Below, in pieces: positions 1 through 10,017 of a stretch of 64,000 nucleotides of DNA. The notes below the pieces were generated by a model. The model saw nothing but the letters and a program-made list of their open reading frames with translations. It did not search any database and was not told where the DNA came from. How positions within the stretch are numbered: position 1 is the stretch's first letter; the number at the start of each line of letters is the position of its first letter. Made by a program: the position numbers and the translations under genes. Location of the stretch: NCBI GenBank assembly GCA_029448655.1, contig JACCLO010000004.1, positions 1,364,001 to 1,428,000 on the forward strand, given 5' to 3'. The stretch is from Wolfiporia cocos (taxonomy: Eukaryota; Basidiomycota; Agaricomycetes; Polyporales; Phaeolaceae).

Positions 1-2187
1 GCCCGACCCCTAGTAGACCTCACAAAAACGGTCACAGGAACAGGGTCTCAGTGGACGGACAAAGAACAAAAAGCATTCGAATTCATGAAGAAAGCATTCA
101 CGACGGCGCCCGCACTAGGAACACCAGACAAGGAAAAACCGTTTATCCTCGAAACAGACGCATCTCAGTTCGCCACAGGAGCAGTACTGAAACAGATAGA
201 TGAAACAGGGCGCGAACGGCCAGTGGGATATCTCTCACAGTCCCTGACATCAACAGAACGGGACTACGAAATCTACGATCGCGAACTACTCGGAATAATC
301 CGAGCATTAGAAGAATGGCGGCACCTATTGGAAGGAGCACCGCATCGGATCTTGATCCGAAGCGATCATCAGAACCTGACGTACTGGAGAAGCGCACAGC
401 GCCTAAATCGGCGACAAGCGAGATGGCATCTATTCCTTTTGCAATTCGACCTGAAATTGCAGCACGTCCCCGGAAGGAAACTAATCATGGCCGACACACT
501 TTCCAGGTTGTACCATCTGGACGAAAGCAACGAAGACAACGAGGGAATCACCATGATTCCAGACGAACTCGTCGTTCATGCAATCCAGATCCCGATCATT
601 GATCGAATCAAGAACGCCAACGATCGAGATGAATCTGCGGAACAGGCGATCCGTGCTCTAGGGGGTACAGGCGAATTCCCCGCGAGAACCACCGCAGATG
701 AATGGCAACAAACGGATGGGATACTGCTCTACAGGGGCAGGATGTACGTGCCAAAAGACGAGGGCCTTCGACGGGACGTCATCTCAAAATACCACGACAC
801 GATCCCGGCCGGACACCCTGGGATCTGGGGTACAACAGTACAGGTTACGACCCACTTTTGGTGGCCTGACATGAGAACAATGATAGCGGAATACGTCCGG
901 GGCTGTGCAATCTGTCAACAGATGAAACCTGATAGGAATCCACTAAAACCCCCTTTGCAACCAATACCGACACGGGAGGACGCCCTCCCCTTCTCACAGT
1001 GCTCGGTCGATTTTGTCACTGACCTGCCAAGAGTCGGAAAGTATGACTCCATGATGGTGATTGTCGACCATGGCCTATCCAAGGCCATCTCTCTCACCCC
1101 ATGCGACAAAACGATCACTAGCGAAGGGGCGGCAGAGATATTTCACCGGAAAATCTACTCGCTATATGGCATCCCCCGAAAGATCATTTCAGACAGAGGA
1201 CCGCAGTTTGCATCAAAGCTTTTCAAGGAATTATGCAAGCTGCAGGGAACAGAATCAGCGATGAGTACGGCGTACCATCCACAGACCGACGGACAGACAG
1301 AAAGAATGAATCAACAGATCGAAGTATACCTTCGCATCTATTGCATGAACGACCCTTTCCAGTGGGTAAAACGACTACCTGACGTCGAATTTGCACATAA
1401 CACAAGGCAAACTGAAAATCGACCTGCGCCACTTGAAATAATCTTGGGATACACCCCAAGAGGATTTCCAGACCACGACAGAGTAGGAAACGTCCCGGCA
1501 GCAGTTGACAGGATCAAGAAAATCAAGGAGGCGCGAAAGATGGCATTCATCGCGCATGAATTAGCCCAGAAAAGAATGGCAGGGCGGTTCCTCCGAGAAC
1601 TACCAAAGCTTGAGAAAGGGGATAAGGTCTGGCTCGACGCCAAGAACCTAACGATCCCCTATGAATCAAACAAACTGGCACCAAAAAGAGAAGGACCTTT
1701 CACCATCACAGAAAAAATGGGGCCCACGACATACCGGCTGCAATTACCAGCGAATTGGAAAATTCATCCGGTCTTCCACGCAGCCTTACTAAAACCATTC
1801 AAAGAAACAAGGGTACACGGACCCAATTACCTACGGCCGCCACCTGATATCATCAAGGGACAGGAAGAATACGAAGTCGAAGCCATCTTGGCTGACAGAT
1901 GGCAAAGAAAGAAGCATCAATACCTCGTCAAGTGGAAAGGCTATGCCACGGCCGACAACTCATGGGAAGACGAAGCGAACTTGGAGCATTCCAAGGAGCT
2001 GATAAAAGACTACCACAGGACGAGAGTCAGGGCAACCCCGACACTTGAAAACAAGACAGTAATAGTATGTCGACGACTCGCCACCAGCTTCCCGCCGTAC
2101 CACGACCCCCGGCGATGCAGATCGTCGAGAAGGCCGACCGCGACGTATGCCACCAAGAAGGTACTCCCCCCAGCATCTGCAGATTAG
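1..2187 (+). CDS. pol: Gypsy Pol polyprotein, C-terminal part (RT end, RNase H, integrase, chromodomain), 5' truncated by window edge
   Basis: The frame is open from base 1 to the stop at 2185-2187. The first ~35 codons match the end of reverse transcriptase. RNase H follows, with the acidic residues in ETDASQFATGAVL, YDRELLGIIRAL and IRSDHQNLTYW, then the ADTLSR tail. The integrase has a zinc-binding region (H...GHPG then CAICQQMK at about 900-930) and a DDE core: SVDFVTDLP near 1005, ISDRGPQF near 1185 and HPQTDGQTERMNQ near 1275, which supplies the Glu. A C-terminal chromodomain (YEVEAILADR, YLVKWKGY, NSWEDEANL) lies at about 1870-2010 and would direct integration to marked chromatin. All catalytic residues seen are intact. 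The last ~45 codons are low complexity and overlap the next ORF. Confidence 0.95.
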   Translation, partial: ARPLVDLTKTVTGTGSQWTDKEQKAFEFMKKAFTTAPALGTPDKEKPFILETDASQFATGAVLKQIDETGRERPVGYLSQSLTSTERDYEIYDRELLGIIRALEEWRHLLEGAPHRILIRSDHQNLTYWRSAQRLNRRQARWHLFLLQFDLKLQHVPGRKLIMADTLSRLYHLDESNEDNEGITMIPDELVVHAIQIPIIDRIKNANDRDESAEQAIRALGGTGEFPARTTADEWQQTDGILLYRGRMYVPKDEGLRRDVISKYHDTIPAGHPGIWGTTVQVTTHFWWPDMRTMIAEYVRGCAICQQMKPDRNPLKPPLQPIPTREDALPFSQCSVDFVTDLPRVGKYDSMMVIVDHGLSKAISLTPCDKTITSEGAAEIFHRKIYSLYGIPRKIISDRGPQFASKLFKELCKLQGTESAMSTAYHPQTDGQTERMNQQIEVYLRIYCMNDPFQWVKRLPDVEFAHNTRQTENRPAPLEIILGYTPRGFPDHDRVGNVPAAVDRIKKIKEARKMAFIAHELAQKRMAGRFLRELPKLEKGDKVWLDAKNLTIPYESNKLAPKREGPFTITEKMGPTTYRLQLPANWKIHPVFHAALLKPFKETRVHGPNYLRPPPDIIKGQEEYEVEAILADRWQRKKHQYLVKWKGYATADNSWEDEANLEHSKELIKDYHRTRVRATPTLENKTVIVCRRLATSFPPYHDPRRCRSSRRPTATYATKKVLPPASAD

Positions 2188-3170
2188 ACACACCCTCCTC
2201 TGGTACAGGGCCGAGGGACCCTTTGCTGGCCGAGCCGATGGCTGGTCGGCCCTCTTCGACATCGCGCAGGACCTCACCCACGTTTACAGCTCGTACCAGA
2301 ACATCACCGAGGACCTCGTCCAAATGGAGGGGCAGATCAGAGCGCAGAGAGAGGGACTCGAGCTACTCACCGACAGACTTATCGACCGATTGGCCGCCAC
2401 TACGACGGCCCGACTACGACACGCGCTCAACGACTTCGAGGATCGCGAGCACGTTGCTCCCAGTCGACCCGAATACACACCGCGACCCGCCCGCTTTTTC
2501 ACCCCCGACGAACGACGCCGAGTTGCAAAGCCGTTTGATTTTATGGAGGGCGATAGAGTATTATTTCCATTGCCTACCGAGACTCAGAGGGCCCGCTGAA
2601 CAGGAGTTAGAGACCCGACGCCACGTATTTCTGGTATGGGAGGCAACGGGAGACGTGAGCCACCTGCACGCCCGACGAGCCCTAGGGCTACCCCAGCGCG
2701 ACAGCGAAGAGCGAATAGCACGCCGCCTATTCGACGATCTCCTTCAGTGCAGAGTATTACCCGCGAGGAGTTTGAGCGAGGTGCGAGGGAGCATGAACGA
2801 GACACCGCCTCCCTACCAACATGGGCCGCACGAAACCTCCACCGAGCCGCACACCACTGGAGGTACCAACATAACGAATACCTCCGTGATATCCCTTCCC
2901 TACGGGTACCAGCAAGGCCCTCACCCGAGCAGCCATGTCGACAATGTGGTTCCGCTAACCACTGGATCCTCGACTGCCCCGATTATATTTGCAGAACTTG
3001 TGGGCTCAATCAACCAGGTCATCGACAGAATGAATGCCGCCAACACTTCGTATGGCGAACTCCTACGACCCCGTCCCTCAGCGGGAACGGCGACATCCAC
3101 AACGAACAGGACACCGAGGCACTCTGAAGAGGGGAACTTGGAAAATTCGTCGAGGCCGACAAATGCTTAG
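2147..3170 (+). CDS. Post-pol ORF of the Gypsy element with two CCHC zinc knuckles (overlapping frames)
   Basis: Between pol and the 3' LTR two overlapping forward frames are open. One frame runs 2147-2599, meets a single TGA at 2597-2599 and continues open to 3127. It carries two zinc knuckles near 2935-3055: CRQCGSANHWILDC (CX2CX4HX4C) and CRTCGLNQPGHRQNEC (CX2CX6HX4C). The other frame is open without a stop from 2067 to 3170. A knuckle is normally part of Gag, upstream of Pol, so its place here is unusual. It may be a nucleocapsid-like accessory protein made by splicing or frameshift, or part of a relocated gag. Which frame is translated cannot be settled by eye. Function is inferred only from the knuckles. 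Confidence 0.5.
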
Positions 3171-3181
3171 GGAGGGGCTGA

Positions 3182-3889
3182 TGTTACGGTTGTTTTGATT
3201 TTTTGAATATCGTCAGAACTCACCACTGGGCGAATATGATACAGGGACTTGTTGCGCAACCAACTCCCCTGGCTACTCGTGACTCTACTGGGCGCATCCC
3301 CAGTTGTACTAGTCTATAGGGCACGTTTCATCTTTGGCAGACCCAACTCTGCCACCGTTTCATGTTCATCGTTTGTTAGCTGATAGATAGCGTTCAACCG
3401 CCATCATTCTTATCTATCGTCTCAGGTATATCACTACATACCTATCAAACGTTTGGTACTATAGCATAGATAGTATCGGTGACATCTGGGACAGACTTGA
3501 CCCCTGAAACCCAACGTGGTATATAAACTAATGTACTTACTGTCGAGGCTCTTCAGCTCGACCTTGTTGTATAAACAAGAAGTCTTATACTCGTTCTCAA
3601 ACGTAGGAAACTACGCTCAGTATTTCTCACTCGAGCAACCAAACGACTAAGTCCTCAAAGTGCACACTGACTTCTCGGACTTAGGCGAGTCTTATATTCT
3701 ATTCGACTCGCACTTGAACAGATTATATCCTCTAACGTGTATTGGATATTAACCGATCTCCTAAGGACTTCACTTAGGACCCGAAGGCATCTAACGAGTA
3801 TTTGCCTTGCATACGGCGACGAGCCTACGTGCAGAAGAACGATCTATATTCGCGACTCGAATATACGAACGGGTATTCGACCCGTAACA
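3182..3889 (+). repeat. 3' LTR of the Gypsy element
   Basis: The 708-bp repeat begins TGTTACGG and ends CCGTAACA, giving the usual TG...CA ends and an 8-base inverted terminal repeat. It starts about 50 bp after the last ORF. A close relative is the solo LTR at 8259-8954, and a more diverged, inverted relative is at 4129-5293. A TATA-like GGTATATAAAC at about 3520 is a candidate promoter within the LTR. Confidence 0.93.
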
Positions 3890-4128
3890 AGTGTATTCAG
3901 CTTTCCCATGGTGAGTTGCTCCAGGTCAAGCATGGTAAATCAAGCTACCACTATCATTGATTTCTGTATGCTTGTTGGAGCAGTTAGTTGCCTTGATGAT
4001 TTGCGAAGATTGTGTGTGAAATTTGTGTTATATATATTTTGATTGGTCAATGGTAACTGTTGCCACTATGGCTCAGTTGGCTAATTACACTGCGATGCTG
4101 TTATTCTCATCTGCGCTAAGGTCCTTGG

Positions 4129-5293
4129 TGTTACGGATCGAATATCCGTTCAACGCAAAATAACTAAGTCGAGTTACTCAGCGTATCGAGTAGTGCACTA
4201 CTCGTCGGACTCCTCAGAGTCAGAGCATCGATATACAAGCTGCAGACTTAATTGCTTAAGCCTTTGAGAACAAGTATAAGATCCTTGTAATTCAACAAGG
4301 TCGAGCTGAGGAACTCGACCGGTATTAACATCAGGTTATATACTGCGGTCTGTTAATCTGGGTCACAGTTAGTGATGTGCAAATCACGGCTCAAAGCCGT
4401 GAGCTGGGCCTGGCCGAGCCGACTTAAGCCGGGCCGAGCCGAGCCTGGGGGGGCGGCTTAAGACGGCTCAGGGCCTGGCTTGGATCGTGAGCCGGCCATA
4501 GCCGAGCCCTGAGCTGGCGGCTTTAGGCGCGCAGCTGTGGTGTTGTTAGAATTAGCGAAAATGGGCCCTTTGGTTTAAGATTTTGCATCAATTCACCTTA
4601 TATGATCTCAACGACCATTACAATGACTTGTGTATTGCTAACACAGTGTGGAACGTTGTGACTACTGTTGTGATTGGGGTTGTGATCGAGATCTGGATTT
4701 TCGGTCAACATCATAAGCAGCTGTAAAAACACTTGTAGTCAGATTATCAACAAATAGTAGACATATAAGCATTCTGAATATGTTGTGCTGCCATTTGAGC
4801 TGCACAAGCCAATAATTTTGAGGTCCTACATGATTACCCATAAGCCCCGGCCTGAGCCTGAGCCGGGCCCAAGCCGGCCTGAGCCATCAAGGAGGGCCCG
4901 GCTTGACATTCCACTGAGCCCAAGCCCTTCAAAGCCAGGCCCAAGCCCCGGGCTTTGAGCCGAGCCGTGCTTTGCACATCACTAGTCATAGTGTCCTTGG
5001 TACTACTACTATTAAGTCCGTCGGGCTAACGATATAAGTAATAAAGGACAAGTGTTGCGGTTGAGCGCAACAAGGGATGAAACTGAGAACTACTGTGGTT
5101 AGACACAGATTATCAGCTAGAACGCAATGTGAGCACGGAGAATGGGCATAGGGTTGTTATACATGAAACAGGGCCTACGGTTGAGCGGAGGCCCCTAGAA
5201 ATAGAGCGCTGGATATGGCAGTTGAACGCTAAGTCCTCATACACAGTGAGGCATCAAACGGAATATTCGGGTGCACCGGGTAAGATCGTAACA
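4129..5293 (-). mobile_element. Solo LTR (inverted, diverged Gypsy family) with nested TIR element
   Basis: The sequence starts TGTTACGG and ends CGTAACA and is flanked by the perfect 5-bp duplication CTTGG (4124-4128 and 5294-5298). Its left end matches the reverse complement of the right end of the 3182-3889 LTR, and the segment AACAAGGTCGAGCTGA also matches in reverse, so it is a related LTR in minus orientation. No internal retroviral region exists between the ends, so it is a solo LTR left by LTR-LTR recombination. Removing the 615-bp TIR element and its 8-bp duplication leaves about 542 bp. Confidence 0.85.
4370..4984. mobile_element. hAT-like non-autonomous TIR element, family A, copy 1
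   Basis: Ends are TAGTGATGTGCAAA and TTTGCACATCACTA, perfect inverted repeats. They are flanked by the 8-bp duplication GTCACAGT (4362-4369) / GTCATAGT (4985-4992), with one mismatch. The outer ~150 bp on each side are dense in GGCCGAGCC / AAGCCGGGCC units in both orientations, and the core is AT-rich and noncoding. An 8-bp duplication with a TAGTG-type TIR is typical of the hAT superfamily. It lies inside the 4129-5293 solo LTR and so inserted later. Copy 2 of the family is at 9019-9657. Confidence 0.87.
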
Positions 5294-5419
5294 CTTGGTT
5301 TGAATCCTGGATGTACCATTTTATTGTCACAGTAGATTAATCTGCCGCAGTTAGCAGATTAATCTGCGTGCAAACCTAGCTCACAACTGCAATTTCTCAA
5401 GCGAAGGGCAGTTGGCAGA

Positions 5420-7150
5420 TTAAGATAATTGACTGAAACTCTACACAGCGCATACTTGACCGACCCCGACTTCGAGTATGCCTTGCCATGGGCTGACTTG
5501 TGCGCCGTGCCCTTGTCCTGGTCGAGTGTCACGATGATCAGCAGCTCTACTGTATTCATGGCAATGATTGCATGCCCCAGAGAGAACATTGGTGGCTCGA
5601 TTGCGGAGACGAACTTGGCGTGCGAAGGCAACACGACGATATTGCGGTGGGAGGACTAGTGTTGCCGAAGTTCAGTTCGGTTCAGGTTCAGGGGGGTCTA
5701 GGGCTGAACCCAGAACCGAACCGACTGCAGGGAGCCTGAACCTGAACCTGAACCTGGACTGAACCTGGTGAACTGGTTCATCAGGTTCGGTTCATGGTTC
5801 GAACTAGGTTCGAACCGCTAAGTTACTTGCTTCTATAGAGTGTAAAAATAATAATTTAGACACCAACTTCATGCACCTTTCTATGTATACCAATTGCCCT
5901 CAATTGCCTACCTCATTCCCGGCACTATTGAACCCACTAAAGTAATCACACTTCAAGTTCTGCAGTGCCTTCATTTGGTGTCTATTGGGCTGAATTCCAA
6001 AGTGGCTCTTAATCTTGATTAGAGTGGTAAACATAAATTTTAGATGCACAATAATCACTCAAGGCAGCCATTTTGAGCAGTTCAGTAATCAGAGTTTATG
6101 ATTGTGAATTAGCCTGAGGCAAACCTCAATAACAAACCATTCTTAGACAACACTGTATATAACCTAGGATCATGGATATGAAGTGGAACATAATCTTCTA
6201 CATTTCTTACTTCATCTGACAGCAACAAATGCAGCCCAGTGCCACAGAAAGCATGGTGATCCCAGCATGGGGTTGAGCCCTTGCCATATTGGGAGACTAG
6301 AGTATATGAGTGCTGATGCTTGCTATGGTGAAGCCAGCTATCCATAACTTACTGCAACAACACTATAGCAAAGATGGCAAGAACATAATTGTAATTGATG
6401 CTTATCCACCAGTGGCTACACAGAATATGTTAATGCTATGTGGTTCAAGGTTCAGTCCGGTTCGAACCTGGTTCAAGGGTACCCATGACCCCCCTGAACC
6501 AAGAACCGAACCTTGATGTCCTACCCTGAACCGGACCTGGACTGAACCTGAACCTAGGTTCGGTTCAGGTGGTTCAGGTTCTGAACCTTGGTTCTGAACT
6601 GAACTTCGGCAACACTAGGGAGGACCTCTGGGAGAAAGAGGACCTGCGGGACAATGCACGACTGGAATTGGGAGAGGTGGCACATTTGAAAGGTAGAAGC
6701 TTTGGAACGAGGGAGGACATCCTCCATGCAAGCTCGCGATGCAGATATTCAGCAATACCGATGAGCGGACGGATGTATGGATGTATTTCACTGAGGAACA
6801 TCAGAGCGGATCCGGGTCGCCAAGGATGCATAGGCTGCTCATAGCTTAGTTGTCACCACCTCAGCTCGAGAGTCGCTTGAGAGTAAGTCTCATTGAGGTT
6901 CACTGACTGCTGAAACAACTGATTTCGTAGCTGCACAAATTCTGCAGAAGTCGTGAAGGTCTTCTGCTTCTCCAAAAGGCGGCTGAGACTGACAGTCAGA
7001 TAGCATTGCAGCAAAGTGAACGACGTGGCCATGCCTTGCTTGAAGCTCGACAAAGACCAGTGTAATAGAGCCATGACGATGAGCAACAAGAGTAGGCTCA
7101 GAGGAGCAGGTGCCAGTGGAATCGAGACCAAACCGAGCTGCATGGCAGTG
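5420..7150 (-). pseudogene. Pseudogene of a DUF2421/2422 transporter, split by a TIR element
   Basis: Bases 5430-5656 and 6618-7145 are clearly similar to 25290-26030, the middle of the intact transporter gene on the same strand. Examples on the minus strand are NQLFQQSVNLNETYSQATLE against NQLFQRSVNLNETYSQAAFE, and the stretch before it. Reading is broken by small indels and by a 961-bp TIR element inserted at GGGAGGAC (target copies 5649-5656 and 6618-6625). The 5' and 3' ends of the gene are missing or too diverged to see. It is a relic of a duplicated copy and is not expected to make protein. Confidence 0.85.
5657..6617. mobile_element. hAT-like non-autonomous TIR element, family B
   Basis: The element has perfect 22-bp terminal inverted repeats, the first 20 bases being TAGTGTTGCCGAAGTTCAGT, and the perfect 8-bp target duplication GGGAGGAC (5649-5656 and 6618-6625). 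Just inside each end is a ~150-bp array of GGTTCAGGTTC / GAACCTGAACCT units in both orientations, probable transposase-binding sites. The ~600-bp core shows no transposase, so it needs one in trans. It interrupts the transporter pseudogene. Confidence 0.93.
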
Positions 7151-7857
7151 ATGGCACTAGTATCAATTGCTATACATGACCCGTTACGAGGATCGGCGGT
7201 ATCCTTAATGAGGAAGCGGATGGGACCACATCACATAATCAATATGATCCGATGTCTCCAGTACAGAGGTACCAGGGTCAACTCACATATTTCCACAATA
7301 GGTACAGCACTTGTGAAGTAAAAGTCGAGAGCCAGATCAATATCGTGTCGCCAGTTGCTCTAAAGTGCCGGTCCTGGAGGAGAAGCGAGGAGAGAAACAC
7401 CAGAACTCTCTTCAAATTCATTTGTGGAAATCTGGAGCTAGAGAGCTAACTTTCTACTGAACACTTCAATCAGCCATCAACATCACTGCACACATGGATG
7501 GCAGAGCTCAGAGGGCAGATGCTGAGTGTAAGCTGTACTGGATGATTCAGAGACGTCTGCACTCTGGAGGACTACTGAACTGCATGCGATATTGGCTCAC
7601 CTTCCCGCCAGCAATCACCAGATCAATCATGCAGTTGCTATCTCCGTTCAAAGGCTGACATATAATAGTACGCCACGCATCATATGAACTAATACGGGAT
7701 TTGGTGGGATTTGGTAGGAATGTCAGAGCCTCGAGGGCCGTACAAAATGTTCACAACAAGCGATCCGAACAGGACGATGGAGAACACAATTACTCGTTAT
7801 GCGCTTGTGCTATCTCACTAAGGCTCCAACCATATAATATACATGTACAGGAAATCA

Positions 7858-7926
7858 GTAAATATATGGTATATGGTATATACATGGTATATACATGGTA
7901 TATACATGGTATATACATGGTTTACA
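7858..7926 (+). repeat. Short tandem repeat, about 11-bp unit TATATACATGG
   Basis: Several near-perfect head-to-tail copies of TATATACATGG lie just inside the left end of the family-C element. The same motif occurs inverted near its right end. The array is therefore read as the element's subterminal repeat and not as an independent microsatellite. Confidence 0.8.
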
Positions 7927-8258
7927 TGGTTTTCAGATGGTAGATTTTTCAGACATCTTGACATAGCCATTGCCTTGCCCATATGGCTCTGGAGATTGTC
8001 TCCTCCTTCAACAACATGCCATAGGTATCAGTACTTGGCTGATGCAAGGAAAGATTTGGTGTTCAGTATTCAACAGCCACACTAGTAGCTGGAATGGCTT
8101 AGGAATTGTGCACAATGTGTGAGATGATGGGAAACTTTTACACATGAGTCTAATGCATGATGCAATCACTATGTGGGATAATATATAGCATAAACATAAA
8201 TCTGATCTTACCTTCCACCAAATGAGAGGGTAAGCAGAGTATGTGAATTATGACTTAA

Positions 8259-8954
8259 TGTTATGGTTATTCCGAATTTTTGAACGCTGACAGAACTCAC
8301 CATTGGGCCAATACGATACAGGGACTTGTTGAACAACCAACCCCCTGGCTATTCGATGTACCCCCAGTTGTATTAGTGGATAGGGCGCGTTTCACCTTTG
8401 GCAGATACAACTCTGCCACCGTTTCATGTTCATCGTTCGTTAACTGATAGATGGTGTCCAACCGCCATCATTCCTATCTATCGTCTCAGATATATCATTC
8501 CATACTTATCAAACGTTTGGTACTATAGCGTAGATAGTATAGGTGACATCTGGGACGGACTTGACCCCGAAAACCTAACGCAGTATATAAACCCATGTAC
8601 TTACTGTCGAAGCTTCTCAGCTCGACCTTGTTGTACAAACAAGAAGTCTTATACTCGTTCTCAAACGTAGGAAACTACGCTCAGTATTTCTCACTCGAGC
8701 AAACAAATGACTAAGTCCTCGAAGTGTACAATAACTTCTCGGACTTAGGCGAGTCTTATATTCTATTAGACTCGCTCCTGAACAGATTATATCCTCTAAC
8801 GCGTATTGGATATCCAACGATCTCCTAGAGACTTCGTCTAGGACTAGAAGGCATCTAACGAGTATTTGCCTCGCACACGGCAAGAACGCCTACGTGCGGA
8901 AGAACGATTTATATTCGCGACTCGAATATATGAACGGGTATTTGACCCGTAACA
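8259..8954 (+). mobile_element. Solo LTR, same Gypsy family as 3182-3889
   Basis: The 696-bp copy starts TGTTATGG and ends CCCGTAACA, with the perfect 5-bp target duplication CTTAA (8254-8258 and 8955-8959). By eye it matches the 3182-3889 LTR along nearly its full length with scattered substitutions and small indels. No internal region remains, so an element inserted here and recombined out between its LTRs. It lies within the family-C TIR element. Confidence 0.94.
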
Positions 8955-9018
8955 CTTAACATCTTTGCATTTGCACAGTGGCCACCAGATTGTCCAAATC
9001 TCATATTGCCACTGCACC

Positions 9019-9657
9019 TAGTGATGTGCAGGGCCCGGCCCGGCCCAAATCCCCGGCTTTGGCCTGGCTTTGGACGGCCCACGGCTTTCCAAAGCCTCAG
9101 GCCGGGCCCTCACTGACGGCTCACGGCTTGGCCCGGCCTAGGCCGGGGCCGAGCCGGGGCCTACCACTGCTAGGATAGTCATCACTATAACTTCAAAAGT
9201 TTGAAGTACATCATTTTCAGCTGTTCCTTGATGAAAAGGAACATTGAGGCCTACAATTTATAGTAGGATTGAGTGTCAAAATAACCTTCCACTGGCACAG
9301 CGTTCAGTAGCGCACCTGCCATATGGGGTACCGTATAGGCGCCCAACGGTGCGTGGGAGGCTTCAACGTTAAGGATTTGACTTATGGGCCTTTTCTTTGG
9401 TTTGGAATAAAGAATACAGGGGCACTACATTGGAGTTGAGCATATTGCTATCATGTACAATCTTATATTGTAATTGCTGGACTTGTATCCATTAGAGCCA
9501 CCAGGCCGGGGCTCAACGGCTCGGCCCGGCTCGGCCTGAGACACAAGCCGGGCCCTGGGCCGTCTCAAGCCGTTGTGTAAAGCCCGGCTTGGCCCGGCCC
9601 AAGTAGGGCCCGGCCTGGCTCGGCTCACGGCCCAAAGCCGGGCCTGGCACATCACTA
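9019..9657. mobile_element. hAT-like non-autonomous TIR element, family A, copy 2
   Basis: It begins TAGTGATGTGC and ends GCACATCACTA, with the perfect 8-bp target duplication ACTGCACC (9011-9018 and 9658-9665). GC-rich subterminal arrays of CCCGGCCC / GGCCGGGCC lie at 9030-9170 and 9500-9650 around an AT-rich core. Structure and ends match copy 1 at 4370-4984. It is nested inside the family-C element. Confidence 0.93.
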
Positions 9658-10017
9658 ACTGCACCATACAATCTGTAGGACACATAACTAGCTCATGTAC
9701 ATATTCAAAACAACAATTTGAGGGTCTAATATGAATGCATTCACAACAACCATATACCATATAATATACCATGTATATACCATGTACTCGGCCACGTGTA
9801 AATACATGTATATAGTATATATATGAAACCATGTATACATGGTATATACATTATATGGTTGGAGCCTTATATCTCACTACAGCGAAGAGGATGAATCTCC
9901 AAAATTGGCGCGATGCATGAGAATTGTGGCTACTCGAGTCAGTGGGAGTGCTCGAAGGCACCCAAGAAGCAATCAGTCTGACGCAGGCACCCATCCGTAC
10001 GGACCAGCGAACTGGCG

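Larger units (their letters stand above)
1..3889 (+). mobile_element. Ty3/Gypsy LTR retrotransposon (chromovirus), 3' portion
   Basis: The window opens inside the polyprotein of an LTR retrotransposon and holds its 3' part: end of reverse transcriptase, RNase H, integrase, chromodomain, an extra zinc-knuckle ORF, and the 3' LTR. The domain order RT-RNaseH-INT-chromodomain is diagnostic of Ty3/Gypsy chromoviruses. The 5' LTR, gag, protease and most of RT lie to the left of base 1. The pol frame is open with no stop for the whole visible length, so the insertion may be young, although the LTR age cannot be read without its 5' partner. The 5 bases after the LTR (AGTGT, 3890-3894) should recur before the 5' LTR. 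Confidence 0.93.
4061..5316 (+). other. tRNA-like or tRNA-derived SINE sequence split by a solo LTR
   Basis: Removing the solo LTR and one copy of its CTTGG target duplication joins 4061-4128 to 5299-5316. The joined sequence has an A-box-like TGGCTCAGTTGG (4069-4080) and a B-box-like GGTTTGAATCC that ends about 60 bases later, in pol III tRNA order and spacing, followed by an ACCA-like end. The arms fit a cloverleaf only partly and the acceptor stem pairs poorly, so this is more likely a tRNA relic or tRNA-derived SINE than a functional tRNA. No anticodon is assigned. Confidence 0.4.
7819..9869. mobile_element. hAT-like non-autonomous TIR element, family C, host of two nested insertions
   Basis: Ends are TAAGGCTCCAACCATATAAT and its inverted complement (about 20 bp), flanked by the perfect 8-bp duplication TATCTCAC (7811-7818 and 9870-9877). 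Subterminal arrays of ATACATGG / CCATGTAT repeats lie at 7845-7930 and 9745-9860. The 2051 bp include a solo LTR (8259-8954) and a family-A element (9019-9657). Without these and their target duplications the original element is about 703 bp. No transposase ORF is seen. Confidence 0.88.

Noticed and set aside
7858..7926. TATATACATGG tandem array as telomeric or microsatellite DNA
   Set aside because: The same motif occurs inverted at the far end of a TIR element bounded by an 8-bp duplication, so it is part of that element.
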